From: CBDEUK01 sp965250225
GTDB lineage: Bacteria > Pseudomonadota > Gammaproteobacteria > Eutrophobiales > Eutrophobiaceae
Length of the DNA: 64,000 bases
Assembly: GCA_965250225.1 (NCBI GenBank)
Contig: CBDFNQ010000026.1
Coordinates: 62,001-126,000, forward strand
Reading direction: 5' to 3'
Below the pieces are notes generated by a model that was not told where the DNA came from, did no database searches, and was given only the letters and a program-made list of their open reading frames with translations. A program made the position numbers and the translations under genes. Positions 46,005 through 55,559 of the stretch are shown piece after piece; position 1 is the stretch's first letter; each line of letters opens with the position of its first letter.

Positions 46005-47417
46005 TCACGGCTCTTCTATGGATAAACGTTGTAGTCGACTGTACAGAGTTGTGCGGTTTATGCCCAGCAATCTTGCTGCCTTACTTAAGTTACCACCGGC
46101 TCTTTTTAAGGCCAGTTTTATATAACGCACTTCCCACTGGTCGAGGGTTCTGTCCAGATTAAAATTATCATTTCCAAGTTCCATCTCCAGAGTTTGATCA
46201 CCCATGACACTGTCTTGCACAGTATTAAAATCCAGTTCAACACTAGCTTCCAGTTCGTTATTCAACTCGGCAAGCCCCACTGCCTGGCCAGCATATTTTG
46301 CACCCAAACGAATAACAATATTACGTAATTCACGCACATTACCCGGAAAATAATAACTCTTAAAACGCTCTTTAGCAGAAGAGTCCAGAGTAAATTCATT
46401 GCCTTTTGGGCAATATAGAGTACGAAAATAATCAAGTAACAAAACACAATCATCCCCTCGTTGCCTGAGTGGAGGAACATGAATGGTGAGCACACTCAAA
46501 CGATGAAATAGATCCTGACGAAATCGATTTTGACGAGTTTCTTCTCGTAGATCACGATTGGAGGCGGCAACAATACGAGCTGTAGAAACACGAGGCTGTG
46601 TCTCACCGATACGATAATATTCACCATTCTCCAGGACTCGTAATAACTTCGATTGTAATGCCATAGACAGATCACCGATTTCATCGAGAAATAGACAACC
46701 GTTTTTCGCTTCTTCAAAAAAACCAGCCTTGTTTTCCGTTGCGCCAGTGAAGGATCCTTTACTGTGGCCAAATAATTGTGATTCAAGTAACTCGGCTGAA
46801 AAAGCCGCACAATTAATTGTCAAATACGGCTGGTTTACACGCGCACTTAAACGATGTAATTGTTCAGCAACCAATTCCTTACCACTGCCGGATTCGCCTT
46901 CAATCAATACCGGGAATGGTTGTTCTGAAAATTGTTCGATCAAGCTTTTTAAAGTCTGTATCTCGGTACTATCTCCGAGTATTTTTTGCTCCTGGTTTTG
47001 CTCTGCTGAATGTTCAGCATTCAGTATCATCACCTGATGACGGAGACGTGCCTGTAGCAGATCAATATCACATGGCTTTGGAATAAAATCGACTGCGCCC
47101 AGGGTCAGGGCATGTTGGATATTCGCACCATCGCTCTGGCCTGATAGCACCAAAGTTTTTATCCGTCGATTGAAACCCAGCAATTCCCTGATCAAGGTAA
47201 AACCTTCATCCGGCTCATGAGGTTGCGGGGGAAGGCCCAGATCCACCAGAGCCAGGCTGGGCATGCGTTTGCGTTTTTGTAACTCGGATTTGGCCTGTAG
47301 GCGCGTCGATGCCGTTATCAGATCGTAATCCTCCTCCAGAACCATGGATAAGGAATCCACGATCAAAGGATCATCATCCACCAATAACATGCATTGCTTT
47401 TCGGTAGCGTTAAACAT
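46005..47417 (-). CDS. Sigma-54-dependent response regulator (NtrC family, PrsR-like)
   Basis: A 470-residue regulator. The receiver (about 8-128) has LLVDDD and the phospho-acceptor in LALVDLGLP, the AAA+ domain (about 150-385) has Walker A GESGSGKE and the sigma-54-contacting GSFTGAT loop, and the C-terminal Fis-type helix-turn-helix reads ALKRAGGNLSKAARLLGINRTTLYSRL. It is the first gene of the minus-strand pilus block. The receiver with its extended 'LPPQPHEPDEGF' loop resembles PrsR. It is the natural activator of the -24/-12 promoter at 26807-26825. Confidence 0.9.
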   Translation of the reverse strand: MFNATEKQCMLLVDDDPLIVDSLSMVLEEDYDLITASTRLQAKSELQKRKRMPSLALVDLGLPPQPHEPDEGFTLIRELLGFNRRIKTLVLSGQSDGANIQHALTLGAVDFIPKPCDIDLLQARLRHQVMILNAEHSAEQNQEQKILGDSTEIQTLKSLIEQFSEQPFPVLIEGESGSGKELVAEQLHRLSARVNQPYLTINCAAFSAELLESQLFGHSKGSFTGATENKAGFFEEAKNGCLFLDEIGDLSMALQSKLLRVLENGEYYRIGETQPRVSTARIVAASNRDLREETRQNRFRQDLFHRLSVLTIHVPPLRQRGDDCVLLLDYFRTLYCPKGNEFTLDSSAKERFKSYYFPGNVRELRNIVIRLGAKYAGQAVGLAELNNELEASVELDFNTVQDSVMGDQTLEMELGNDNFNLDRTLDQWEVRYIKLALKRAGGNLSKAARLLGINRTTLYSRLQRLSIEEP

Positions 47418-47593
47418 CGTTTAATTATTTGTGGCCAAGACAGGCCTCCATGCAGTGTATTTTTATAACTCTGGTGCACCAAAGTATCCTGAACATACAA
47501 CGTTAACTATACTGCTGCAAGTGTTTGATCTACAGGAAAAAAGCTTATGCTTCTAGACTGGAGCAATTTAGCCGGCAAAAACGACAGTTTGAT

Positions 47594-48481
47594 TTATTGT
47601 GTGGCAGAAGCCTGACTGGATTTATTCATTTGTGTTAAACCCAGATTATCCCAGATTGTCTCACAAGCTTCAGCCAGATTCATGGTATAAAAATGCAAAC
47701 CCGGCGCGCCCCTGGATAATAAGTTTTCACACAGTTCTGTCGTCACTTCGACACCAAACTCTCGAATGGCATTCCTGTCGTCTCCAAATTCCTGCAAGCG
47801 TTTCAAAATCCAGCGTGGAATTTCAGCGCCACAAGCTTCTGAGAAGCGACATAACTGAGTACAGGTCACAATCGGCATAATACCGGGGACAATCGGAATA
47901 TCGATACCGAGTTTTTCACAGCTATCGATGAAGCGAAAATAGGCGTCTGGATTATAAAAGTATTGGGTTATCGCCGCATCGGCACCGGCATCAACTTTAC
48001 GCTTAAAGTTCTCAATATCTTTTTGGGCATTGACTGATTGCGGGTGAAATTCGGGATAGGCAGCGACTTCGATGTGAAAATGGTCACCGGTTTCCTGGCG
48101 TATAAATTCAACTAATTCATTTGCATACCGTAAGGGACCCCCTCCAATAGAACCCGAAGGAAGATCTCCGCGTAAGGCAACAACATTATGAATTCCTGCT
48201 TCCGAGTATGAATCCAGTATATTTTTAATTTCCTCCAATGAACTCCCTATACAGGAAACATGCGGCACGCCATCAATACCTGTTTTCTGATAAATATCCA
48301 ATACGGTCTCAAAGGTACGTTCGCGGGTACTACCACCGGCACCAAATGTGACGGAGAAAAAATCAGGCTTCAACTTCGCCAGTCTTTCCTGAGCCATTTG
48401 CAACTTACCCACCGCCTCTGGTGTCCGTGGTGGGAAAAATTCAAAGCTGAATTTCTTCGGGTATTTCTTTTGTGATTCCAT
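47594..48481 (-). CDS. metF: Methylenetetrahydrofolate reductase MetF
   Basis: Reduces 5,10-methylene-THF to 5-methyl-THF, the methyl donor for methionine. The 295-residue TIM-barrel flavoprotein shows FSFEFFPPRTPEA, FFSVTFGAGGSTRERT, NVVALRGDLP and GADAAITQYFY. It lies downstream of ahcY in the same orientation, separated by a 205-bp gap holding a MITE-like element, so metF may have its own promoter. metF, ahcY and metK together cover most of the activated-methyl cycle. Confidence 0.95.
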   Translation of the reverse strand: MESQKKYPKKFSFEFFPPRTPEAVGKLQMAQERLAKLKPDFFSVTFGAGGSTRERTFETVLDIYQKTGIDGVPHVSCIGSSLEEIKNILDSYSEAGIHNVVALRGDLPSGSIGGGPLRYANELVEFIRQETGDHFHIEVAAYPEFHPQSVNAQKDIENFKRKVDAGADAAITQYFYNPDAYFRFIDSCEKLGIDIPIVPGIMPIVTCTQLCRFSEACGAEIPRWILKRLQEFGDDRNAIREFGVEVTTELCENLLSRGAPGLHFYTMNLAEACETIWDNLGLTQMNKSSQASATQ

Positions 48482-48528
48482 AACTAAATCCTGTCATACA
48501 TAGCTAGTATAATTTATAAAATTGAAGT

Positions 48529-48678
48529 ATTTGTGCGAAGACGGTCGCTCGTATGCATCCATGCATTCGCGACATAAGACCTTCCATGGTCAAAAGGCAC
48601 AACACTTTTGAGAAGCGGAGTATATATGCTAATACATGAGCATCGGAAAAAGTGTTGTAACGACGTATTCGTGCAAAT
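48529..48678. mobile_element. 150-bp MITE-like element between ahcY and metF
   Basis: Imperfect inverted ends: ATTTGTGCGAAGACG.. (48529-48547) against the complement of CGACGTATTCGTGCAAAT (48661-48678). Inside are two hairpins with GGA loops on the minus strand, 48553-48566 (ATGCA-TGGA-TGCAT, inside an outer GTCGC/GCGAC stem) and 48578-48591, and a long stem-loop with 11-bp perfect arms at 48599-48609 and 48648-48658. It would be transcribed with ahcY-metF. Confidence 0.65.
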
Positions 48679-48686
48679 AGGCAATT

Positions 48687-50105
48687 TTAATAACGGTAAT
48701 GTTCAGGTTTGTATGGGCCATCTACAGATACATTGATGTAATCGGCCTGTTCCTTGGTAAGCGAGGTCAAGTTCACACCAATACGTTGTAAATGTAACCG
48801 CGCAACCTTTTCATCCAGATGTTTTGGCAAAACATAAACATCTTTACCGTAGTTTTCGCCTTTCGTGAATAACTCTATTTGAGCTAGAACCTGGTTGGTA
48901 AAAGAATTCGACATCACAAAGCTGGGATGCCCAGTCCCGCATCCGAGGTTTACCAAACGACCTTTGGCTAACAGGATGATGCGTTTACCATCAGGGAAGA
49001 TAACGTGATCCACTTGAGGTTTGATTTCATCCCACTCATATTTTTCTTCCAGGCTGGCAACATCAATTTCATTATCAAAATGACCAATGTTACAAACGAT
49101 GGCCTGATCTTTCATCTTAACCATGTGATCATGTTGTATCACGTTGAAATTACCTGTGGTGGTGACAAAGATATCACCCTGGCTACAAACCGTATCCATT
49201 TCTACCACACGATAACCTTCCATCGCTGCCTGTAGTGCACAAATAGGATCGATCTCGGTCACCCAAACAGTTGCACCCAGGCCACGCAATGATTGCGCAC
49301 AGCCTTTACCCACATCACCGTAACCTAAAACCACAGCGACCTTACCAGCAATCATCACGTCTGTTGCCCGTTTGATGCCATCGACTAACGATTCACGACA
49401 ACCGTACAGGTTATCGAACTTCGATTTGGTCACAGAGTCATTCACATTGATCGCTGGAAAAGGTAATTCACCTTTTTTCACCATTTGATATAAACGTTGC
49501 ACACCGGTAGTAGTTTCTTCAGTGACACCTTGAATACAGGCCAAAGTACGTGAATAAAAGTCGCTATCTTCCTTTAACTTCTGCTTAATTGCAGCAAACA
49601 AACAAATTTCTTCCTCTGAACCGGGGTTATCAAGAACCGACAGATCGCTCTCTGCTTTTGTACCGAGGATGAGTAACATAGTCGCATCCCCACCATCATC
49701 GAGGATCATATTCGGAGAGCCACCATCGGCCCATTTCATGATGCGATGAGTGTAATCCCAGTATTCATCCAGGGTTTCGCCTTTAATGGCAAAGACCGGG
49801 ATTTTCTGATCAGCAATCGCAGCAGCGGCATGATCCTGTGTTGAATAAATATTACATGAAGCCCAACGTACCTCAGCACCCAAAGCAACCAAGGTCTCGA
49901 TCAAGACAGCGGTTTGAATGGTCATGTGCAGGGAACCGGCAATGCGTGCGCCCTTAAGTGGTTGTTGTTCTGCGTATTCCTTACGGATGGACATTAAACC
50001 GGGCATTTCGGTTTCGGCAATACGCAATTCTTTGTGGCCCCAACTGGCCAGTGATAAATCAGCGACGTGAAAGTCTGATGCGACAGCAGTAGCAGCTACG
50101 CTCAT
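48687..50105 (-). CDS. ahcY: Adenosylhomocysteinase (SAH hydrolase)
   Basis: Splits S-adenosylhomocysteine into adenosine and homocysteine, relieving product inhibition of methyltransferases. The 472-residue length fits the proteobacterial form with its insert. Seen are HMTIQTAVLIETL, VNDSVTKSKFDNLYGCRESL, the NAD-binding GYGDVGKGCAQSLRG and the C-terminal GPYKPEHYRY. The ATG is 10 bases after a GGAGG ribosome-binding site. The 5' leader contains an SAH riboswitch and a sigma-70 promoter. Confidence 0.97.
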   Translation of the reverse strand: MSVAATAVASDFHVADLSLASWGHKELRIAETEMPGLMSIRKEYAEQQPLKGARIAGSLHMTIQTAVLIETLVALGAEVRWASCNIYSTQDHAAAAIADQKIPVFAIKGETLDEYWDYTHRIMKWADGGSPNMILDDGGDATMLLILGTKAESDLSVLDNPGSEEEICLFAAIKQKLKEDSDFYSRTLACIQGVTEETTTGVQRLYQMVKKGELPFPAINVNDSVTKSKFDNLYGCRESLVDGIKRATDVMIAGKVAVVLGYGDVGKGCAQSLRGLGATVWVTEIDPICALQAAMEGYRVVEMDTVCSQGDIFVTTTGNFNVIQHDHMVKMKDQAIVCNIGHFDNEIDVASLEEKYEWDEIKPQVDHVIFPDGKRIILLAKGRLVNLGCGTGHPSFVMSNSFTNQVLAQIELFTKGENYGKDVYVLPKHLDEKVARLHLQRIGVNLTSLTKEQADYINVSVDGPYKPEHYRY

Positions 50106-50130
50106 GATGTTTTACCTCCAAACAAAATAA

Positions 50131-50206
50131 GCGAGTGCCGTTGTGATTCTTGTCGCTGTTCCAAGCCTGGCGGGTAAACTATTACCCGTCGCAGCACTCC
50201 TCGGAA
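50131..50206 (-). promoter_or_regulatory. SAH riboswitch in the ahcY leader
   Basis: The RNA reads UUCCGAGGAGUGCUGCGACG at its 5' end, matching the SAH riboswitch consensus. P1 pairs UUCCGAG (50206-50200) with CUUGGAA (50165-50159); P2 is a 7-bp hairpin CGGGUAA/UUACCCG (50188-50171); the pseudoknot pairs GAGUGC (50199-50194) with GCACUC (50138-50133). The conserved GCUGCGAC and CCAGGCUU junctions are present. In this class SAH binding turns expression on, so ahcY responds to its substrate. Confidence 0.93.
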
Positions 50207-50229
50207 CTACGGTTATTCAAGAGCCCGCG

Positions 50230-50258
50230 AGTATAGTACGGTTGAATAGGAGTTTCAA
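50230..50258 (-). promoter_or_regulatory. Sigma-70 promoter of ahcY
   Basis: On the minus strand TTGAAA (50258-50253) and TATACT (50235-50230) are separated by 17 bases. Transcription would start near 50222, some 16 bases before the riboswitch aptamer. Confidence 0.75.
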
Positions 50259-50342
50259 AAAAAACTGTATCGGCAGCCTGGGATTTTAGCTTAAATAAAA
50301 TTAATCGGGCTTGTGCCTCAAAAAAAACCTGAAAAAAATGAC

Positions 50343-51503
50343 TCAGATTGCCGCTTTTAATGCCTCGGCCTTGTCAGTCTGCTCCCATGGCAGATCGATA
50401 TCACTACGACCAAAGTGACCATAGGCTGCCGTTTGTCGATAAATAGGCCGCAACAGATCCAGCATCAGAATAATGCCTTTGGGACGCAGATCAAAATGTT
50501 CACGAATCGCCGCAATCAATTTTTCTTCGCTAATCTTGCTCGTTCCAAAGGTCTCAACACTGATGGACGTTGGTTCAGCCACACCAATTGCATAGGAAAC
50601 CTGAATTTCACAACGATCCGCCAAACCCGCTGCGACGATATTCTTGGCGACATAACGAGCTGCGTAGGCGGCTGAACGGTCGACCTTGGAAGGGTCTTTT
50701 CCAGAAAACGCTCCGCCACCGTGGCGCGCCATCCCACCATAGGTATCCACAATAATTTTACGACCTGTTAACCCACAGTCGCCGACGGGACCACCAATGA
50801 CAAAACGCCCGGTTGGATTCACCAGATAACGGGTTTTATCAGTGATCATGTCTGCTGGCAATACTGGTTTGATGATCTCTTCGATCACGGCTTCTTCTAA
50901 TTCTTTATGTCCAACCTCAGGGTTATGTTGGGTTGATAATACGACCGTGTCGATGGAAACTGGTTTATGATCTTCATACACCACGGTCACCTGGGATTTT
51001 GCATCTGGACGTAACCACCCCAGTTTTCCAGCTTTTCGCACCTCGGCCTGTTTTTTTACCAAACGATGAGCGTAGGTAATTGGGAACGGCATTAACACAT
51101 CTGTTTCATTACAGGCATAACCAAACATAAGCCCCTGGTCACCCGCACCCTGATTTAAATCGATACCTTCCCCCTCATTCACACCCTGGGCAATATCTTC
51201 TGACTGTTTATCGAGTGATACCAATACGGCACACGACTCCCAGTCGAAGCCAATGTCTGAGTGGTTATAACCAATTTCACGAATGGTATTACGAGCTACG
51301 GATTGCATATCAACATAGGTTGACGTTGTTATCTCACCCGATAATACGACCATGCCAGTATTGACCATGGTCTCACAGGCAATACGGGCTTTGGGATCAT
51401 CGGTAAATATGGCATCGACCACAGCATCTGAAATTTGATCGGCTACTTTATCGGGGTGACCTTCTGAAACAGATTCAGAAGTAAATAAATAATTATTAGC
51501 CAT
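50343..51503 (-). CDS. metK: S-adenosylmethionine synthetase
   Basis: Makes SAM from methionine and ATP. The 386-residue protein has SEGHPDKVADQISDAVVDAI, the GAGDQGLMFGYA motif, NPTGRFVIGGPVGDCGLTGRK and GGGAFSGKDPSKVDRSAAY. It precedes ahcY on the same strand, with a 237-bp gap holding ahcY's own promoter. No SAM riboswitch is seen upstream of metK. Confidence 0.97.
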   Translation of the reverse strand: MANNYLFTSESVSEGHPDKVADQISDAVVDAIFTDDPKARIACETMVNTGMVVLSGEITTSTYVDMQSVARNTIREIGYNHSDIGFDWESCAVLVSLDKQSEDIAQGVNEGEGIDLNQGAGDQGLMFGYACNETDVLMPFPITYAHRLVKKQAEVRKAGKLGWLRPDAKSQVTVVYEDHKPVSIDTVVLSTQHNPEVGHKELEEAVIEEIIKPVLPADMITDKTRYLVNPTGRFVIGGPVGDCGLTGRKIIVDTYGGMARHGGGAFSGKDPSKVDRSAAYAARYVAKNIVAAGLADRCEIQVSYAIGVAEPTSISVETFGTSKISEEKLIAAIREHFDLRPKGIILMLDLLRPIYRQTAAYGHFGRSDIDLPWEQTDKAEALKAAI

Positions 51504-51664
51504 AGTTAAGGATCCTATACACTTTCGCAGAAAAGGCGGCGATTTTAGCGGAGAAATATGTTAATTCCTATGCTAAATAGCACTTATTTTGTTTAAAATA
51601 ATTCCTGATACCACATTTTCGAACACAAATTTTCTTAATTATCGAAGAGACACTGACATTTAAA

Positions 51665-52228
51665 ATGACACTTTTAGAAACACCAGTATGTGATTTCGGC
51701 AGAAAGGCTCACGACTTTAATCTAGTGAACATCAACGGTAAAACTATGAATCTGGATGATTGTCGAGGTGAGAATGGACTATTGATCATGTTTATCAGCA
51801 ATCACTGCCCTTACGTCAAAGCAATTCAGACTCAGCTTGTGAAAGACACCCGCTTATTACGGGAATACGGTATCAACAGTGTCGCGATCATGCCCAATGA
51901 CACTGAAAGTTATCCGGAAGATTCTTTTGAAAATATGCAACGAGTTGCCAAAGAATTCAATTACCCGTTCCCTTATCTGATAGATGAAACGCAGGATGTC
52001 GCACGAACCTATGGTGCCATCTGTACACCTGATTATTTTGGCTATAACCATAAACACGAATTGCAATACCGTGGCCGTCTCAATGCCACAAGCCCATCAA
52101 ATCCCAGTTCTGATCAGGACGAACCGGAATTGCTCAACGCGATGATACAAATTGCTAAAACAGGAAAAGGACCTGGGAAGCAAATCCCGAGCATGGGCTG
52201 TTCCATCAAATGGCGTGATTCCATCTGA
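51665..52228 (+). CDS. Thioredoxin-like (AhpC/TSA superfamily) protein
   Basis: A 187-residue thioredoxin-fold protein with GENGLLIMFISNHCPYVKAI (a single Cys in HCPYV, no CxxC), MPNDTESYPEDSFENM and YLIDETQDVARTYGAICTPDYF. The CTPDYF segment holds a distal Cys, as in the one-Cys/atypical peroxiredoxin-like group widespread in bacteria. Likely a cytosolic peroxide or disulfide enzyme. It is divergent from metK and 203 bp upstream of tkt. Confidence 0.82.
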   Translation: MTLLETPVCDFGRKAHDFNLVNINGKTMNLDDCRGENGLLIMFISNHCPYVKAIQTQLVKDTRLLREYGINSVAIMPNDTESYPEDSFENMQRVAKEFNYPFPYLIDETQDVARTYGAICTPDYFGYNHKHELQYRGRLNATSPSNPSSDQDEPELLNAMIQIAKTGKGPGKQIPSMGCSIKWRDSI

Positions 52229-52431
52229 ATTAAGAGTTTTTTGCATGAAAACCTTTATCTTGTGCTTGCTCGGAGAGAACCATTAATAGAGAATACGCGG
52301 TTCTTTGTAAACGCTAGATCTCAACAAAATAATAACAACGGTTTTGTCACCTGGTATTCAATTCTTACACCAAAGAATAATTGAGATTGTAAGGTCTGAT
52401 ACTCAAAATATTCCGATGGAATAAAAAAAAT

Positions 52432-54468
52432 ATGAAACAAGAAACTGTCTCAAAAGACGAATTGGGAGTGCTAGAGCCATCACGCCGTGAATTGGCGAAT
52501 GCTATTCGTGCTTTGAGTATGGATGCTGTTGAAAAAGCCAACTCTGGTCACCCAGGTGCACCCATGGGAATGGCTGACATCGCTGAAGTGCTATGGAATG
52601 ACTTCATGCATCATAATCCTGCTAATCCGTACTGGATCAATCGTGATCGATTCATTATGTCCAATGGCCATGGTTCCATGTTGTTGTATTCGGTACTGCA
52701 CCTGACCGGTTATGACCTGACCATTGAAGACATTAAACAATTTCGTCAATTGCATTCAAAGACACCGGGGCATCCGGAATACGGTTATGCCCCTGGCATT
52801 GAAACAACTACTGGCCCGTTAGGCCAGGGGATTGCCAATGCAGTGGGCATGGCAATTGGTGAGTCGGTTCTTGCAGCAACTTACAATAAAGATGGCCATA
52901 AGATCATCGACCATTTCACCTATGTTTCAGTCGGCGATGGTTGCCTGATGGAAGGCATCTCACATGAAGTCTGTTCACTGGCCGGTACTTTGGGACTCGG
53001 AAAATTAATCACACTATTCGACAGCAATCAAATCTCTATCGATGGCGATGTTAATGGCTGGTTTAAAGATGATAATGCCGCTCGCTTCAAGGCCTATGGC
53101 TGGCATGTGATCGAACAGGTCGATGGTCACGATCCCGATCAAATTAAAGCGGCCATTTCAGAAGCGCAATCCATTACTGACAAACCCAGTTTCATTATCA
53201 TGAAAACCGTCATTGGTAAGGGTTCTCCAAACAAACAAGGCACAGCAGCCAGTCATGGTGCGGCCCTGGGTAAGGAAGAAATTGCTGCGACCCGTAACAC
53301 ACTCGACTGGCATCACCCACCCTTTGAGATCCCCGAGGATATAGCCAGTGATTGGGATGCAACCAAGCAAGGACAAGAACTCGAAGCAACCTGGAACAAA
53401 CAGTTTGACGATTATCAAAAAGCCTATCCTGAACTAGCCAATGAACTGACACGCAGAATCTCAGGTGAATTACCTGCTAACTGGCAAACTGAAATTCAGA
53501 ACTTTATCAACCAAACCGCGGATAATGCCGCAAACATTGCCTCACGAAAAGCCTCTCAAAATTCCTTAAATGGTATCGGGCCTGTCTTGCCAGAACTCAT
53601 TGGCGGCTCGGCGGATCTGGCTGGCTCAAACCTGACACAGTGGTCAGGTTCTGTTGGCATACAAGATCAGGCGGATGGTAACTATATTTATTACGGTGTT
53701 CGTGAATTTGGTATGACCGCAATTAATAATGGCATGGCTCTGTACGGCGGATTCATTCCTTATGGTGCTACCTTCCTGATGTTTTCTGAATACGCACGCA
53801 ATGCCTTGCGCATGGCAGCTTTAATGAAGATACGAAACATTTCGATCTTTACCCATGACTCAATAGGTTTGGGTGAGGACGGCCCGACTCATCAAGCAGT
53901 AGAACAAGCAGCTACTTTACGCTTAATGCCAAACATGTCGGTATGGCGTCCTTGTGATGCAGTGGAATCAGCTGTTGCCTGGAAGGCCGCTGTCGAAAAC
54001 AAACATGGCCCAAGCTCATTACTATTCTCACGTCAAACTCTGCAACATATGCAACGCACTGAACAGCAAGTAGCCGATATAGAAAAAGGCGCTTATGTAT
54101 TGGTGGATTCTGGCGATACACCAGATGTCATTATTATTGCTACCGGCTCAGAGGTAGAGATGGCCTACAACGTCACCTACCAATTAAATAAACAAGGGCA
54201 TAAGATCCGTCTGGTCTCCATGCCATCGACCGATGTCTTTGACGCACAGGAACAAGGCTACAAAGATTTAGTATTACCGGACAATTGTCGTAAACGAATA
54301 GCGGTTGAAGCCGGGGTAAGCGATTACTGGAAAAAATATGTTGGCCTTGATGGGTTGGTGCTCGGCATTGATACCTTTGGAGAATCTGCTCCTGCAGAGG
54401 ATGTATACAAACATTTTGGGTTAACTGAAGATAATTTATTGCAGCAGATCCAATCACTTTTGCAATAA
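52432..54468 (+). CDS. tkt: Transketolase
   Basis: A 678-residue thiamine-diphosphate enzyme of the pentose phosphate and Calvin cycles. It has AIRALSMDAVEKANSGHPGAPMG near the N-terminus (quoted in part), the TPP-binding GDGCLMEGISHE and, in the pyrimidine domain, HDSIGLGEDGPTHQ and RPCDAVE. It heads the tkt-gap-pgk-pyk-fba cluster, a layout seen in autotrophic and methylotrophic gammaproteobacteria; no rubisco or phosphoribulokinase gene is in the window. Confidence 0.96.
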   Translation: MKQETVSKDELGVLEPSRRELANAIRALSMDAVEKANSGHPGAPMGMADIAEVLWNDFMHHNPANPYWINRDRFIMSNGHGSMLLYSVLHLTGYDLTIEDIKQFRQLHSKTPGHPEYGYAPGIETTTGPLGQGIANAVGMAIGESVLAATYNKDGHKIIDHFTYVSVGDGCLMEGISHEVCSLAGTLGLGKLITLFDSNQISIDGDVNGWFKDDNAARFKAYGWHVIEQVDGHDPDQIKAAISEAQSITDKPSFIIMKTVIGKGSPNKQGTAASHGAALGKEEIAATRNTLDWHHPPFEIPEDIASDWDATKQGQELEATWNKQFDDYQKAYPELANELTRRISGELPANWQTEIQNFINQTADNAANIASRKASQNSLNGIGPVLPELIGGSADLAGSNLTQWSGSVGIQDQADGNYIYYGVREFGMTAINNGMALYGGFIPYGATFLMFSEYARNALRMAALMKIRNISIFTHDSIGLGEDGPTHQAVEQAATLRLMPNMSVWRPCDAVESAVAWKAAVENKHGPSSLLFSRQTLQHMQRTEQQVADIEKGAYVLVDSGDTPDVIIIATGSEVEMAYNVTYQLNKQGHKIRLVSMPSTDVFDAQEQGYKDLVLPDNCRKRIAVEAGVSDYWKKYVGLDGLVLGIDTFGESAPAEDVYKHFGLTEDNLLQQIQSLLQ

Positions 54469-54525
54469 AATTTACTTAAAATAAGAACATTTGATAAAAG
54501 AAATAAATTTGGAGATTTATAAATA

Positions 54526-55536
54526 ATGACTATCAAGATAGGTATTAATGGTTATGGACGTATTGGTCGCAACATCTTACGTGCGGTATACGAGTCTGGT
54601 CGCACTGATGAATTCCAGATCGTAGCAATTAATGATCTAGGTGATGCAGCAACCAATGCACATTTAACACAATATGACAGTGCCCATGGGAAATTTCCTG
54701 GTACGGTCAGTGTCGATGGCGATTATATGGTTGTCAATGGTGACAAGATTCGTGTCTTATCAGAACGTGACCCTGCTAACTTACCCTGGGGTGAACTCGG
54801 AGTAGAAGTCGTCCATGAATCGACTGGATTTTTTGCGGATAAAGCCAAGGCCTCAGCCCATCTTAAAGGCGGCGCAAAAAAAGTCATTATCTCTGCGCCC
54901 GGTGGTTCGGATGTTGATGCAACAGTAGTATTCGGTGTCAATGAAGGGGTTTTAAAATCGACTGATAGCGTCATTTCAAACGCCTCTTGCACGACCAACT
55001 GCCTGGCTCCCATAGCAAAAATCATTCATGACAATATTGGCATGAAACACGGCATCATGACCACGATTCATTCTTACACAAACGATCAGGTGTTAACCGA
55101 TGTCTATCATTCTGATCTGCGTCGTGCTCGTTCTGCGACCGAATCGATGATTCCGACTAAAACAGGTGCCGCTGCTGCGGTTGGTCTGGTATTACCTGAG
55201 TTGAATGGCAAACTCGATGGTTACGCCATGCGCGTTCCGACGATCAATGTCTCCGTTGTTGATTTAGGCTTTGTCGCTAATCGCGAAACCAGTGTTGAAG
55301 AAATCAATTCATTAATGAAAGAAGCATCAGAAGGTTCAATGAAAGGCGTGCTCGCCTATAACGATGCACCTTTAGTATCCATCGACTTTAATCACGATCC
55401 AGCATCATCTACTTTTGATGCCAGCTTAACAAAAGTGATTGATGGCACGATGGTTAAAATCGTTTCCTGGTATGACAACGAATGGGGATTTTCTAATCGT
55501 ATGCTTGACACTACAAAAGCGTTATTGAACGCATAG
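54526..55536 (+). CDS. gap: Glyceraldehyde-3-phosphate dehydrogenase
   Basis: A 336-residue dehydrogenase. The NAD-binding MTIKIGINGYGRIGRNILRA and the catalytic SNASCTTNCLAPIAK (nucleophile Cys) are intact, as are the C-terminal SWYDNEWGFSNRM residues. A GGAG ribosome-binding sequence lies 9 bases before the ATG. 57 bp after tkt and 23 bp before pgk. Confidence 0.96.
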   Translation: MTIKIGINGYGRIGRNILRAVYESGRTDEFQIVAINDLGDAATNAHLTQYDSAHGKFPGTVSVDGDYMVVNGDKIRVLSERDPANLPWGELGVEVVHESTGFFADKAKASAHLKGGAKKVIISAPGGSDVDATVVFGVNEGVLKSTDSVISNASCTTNCLAPIAKIIHDNIGMKHGIMTTIHSYTNDQVLTDVYHSDLRRARSATESMIPTKTGAAAAVGLVLPELNGKLDGYAMRVPTINVSVVDLGFVANRETSVEEINSLMKEASEGSMKGVLAYNDAPLVSIDFNHDPASSTFDASLTKVIDGTMVKIVSWYDNEWGFSNRMLDTTKALLNA

Positions 55537-55559
55537 CACGTTTAGAGGATCACATAATC

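Noticed and set aside
48482..48686. Simple rho-independent terminator between ahcY and metF
   Set aside because: The long hairpin lacks a following T run on the minus strand; inverted ends and GGA hairpins fit an inserted element better.
51504..51664. SAM riboswitch upstream of metK
   Set aside because: No SAM-I, SAM-II or SAM-IV conserved core can be read on the minus strand.
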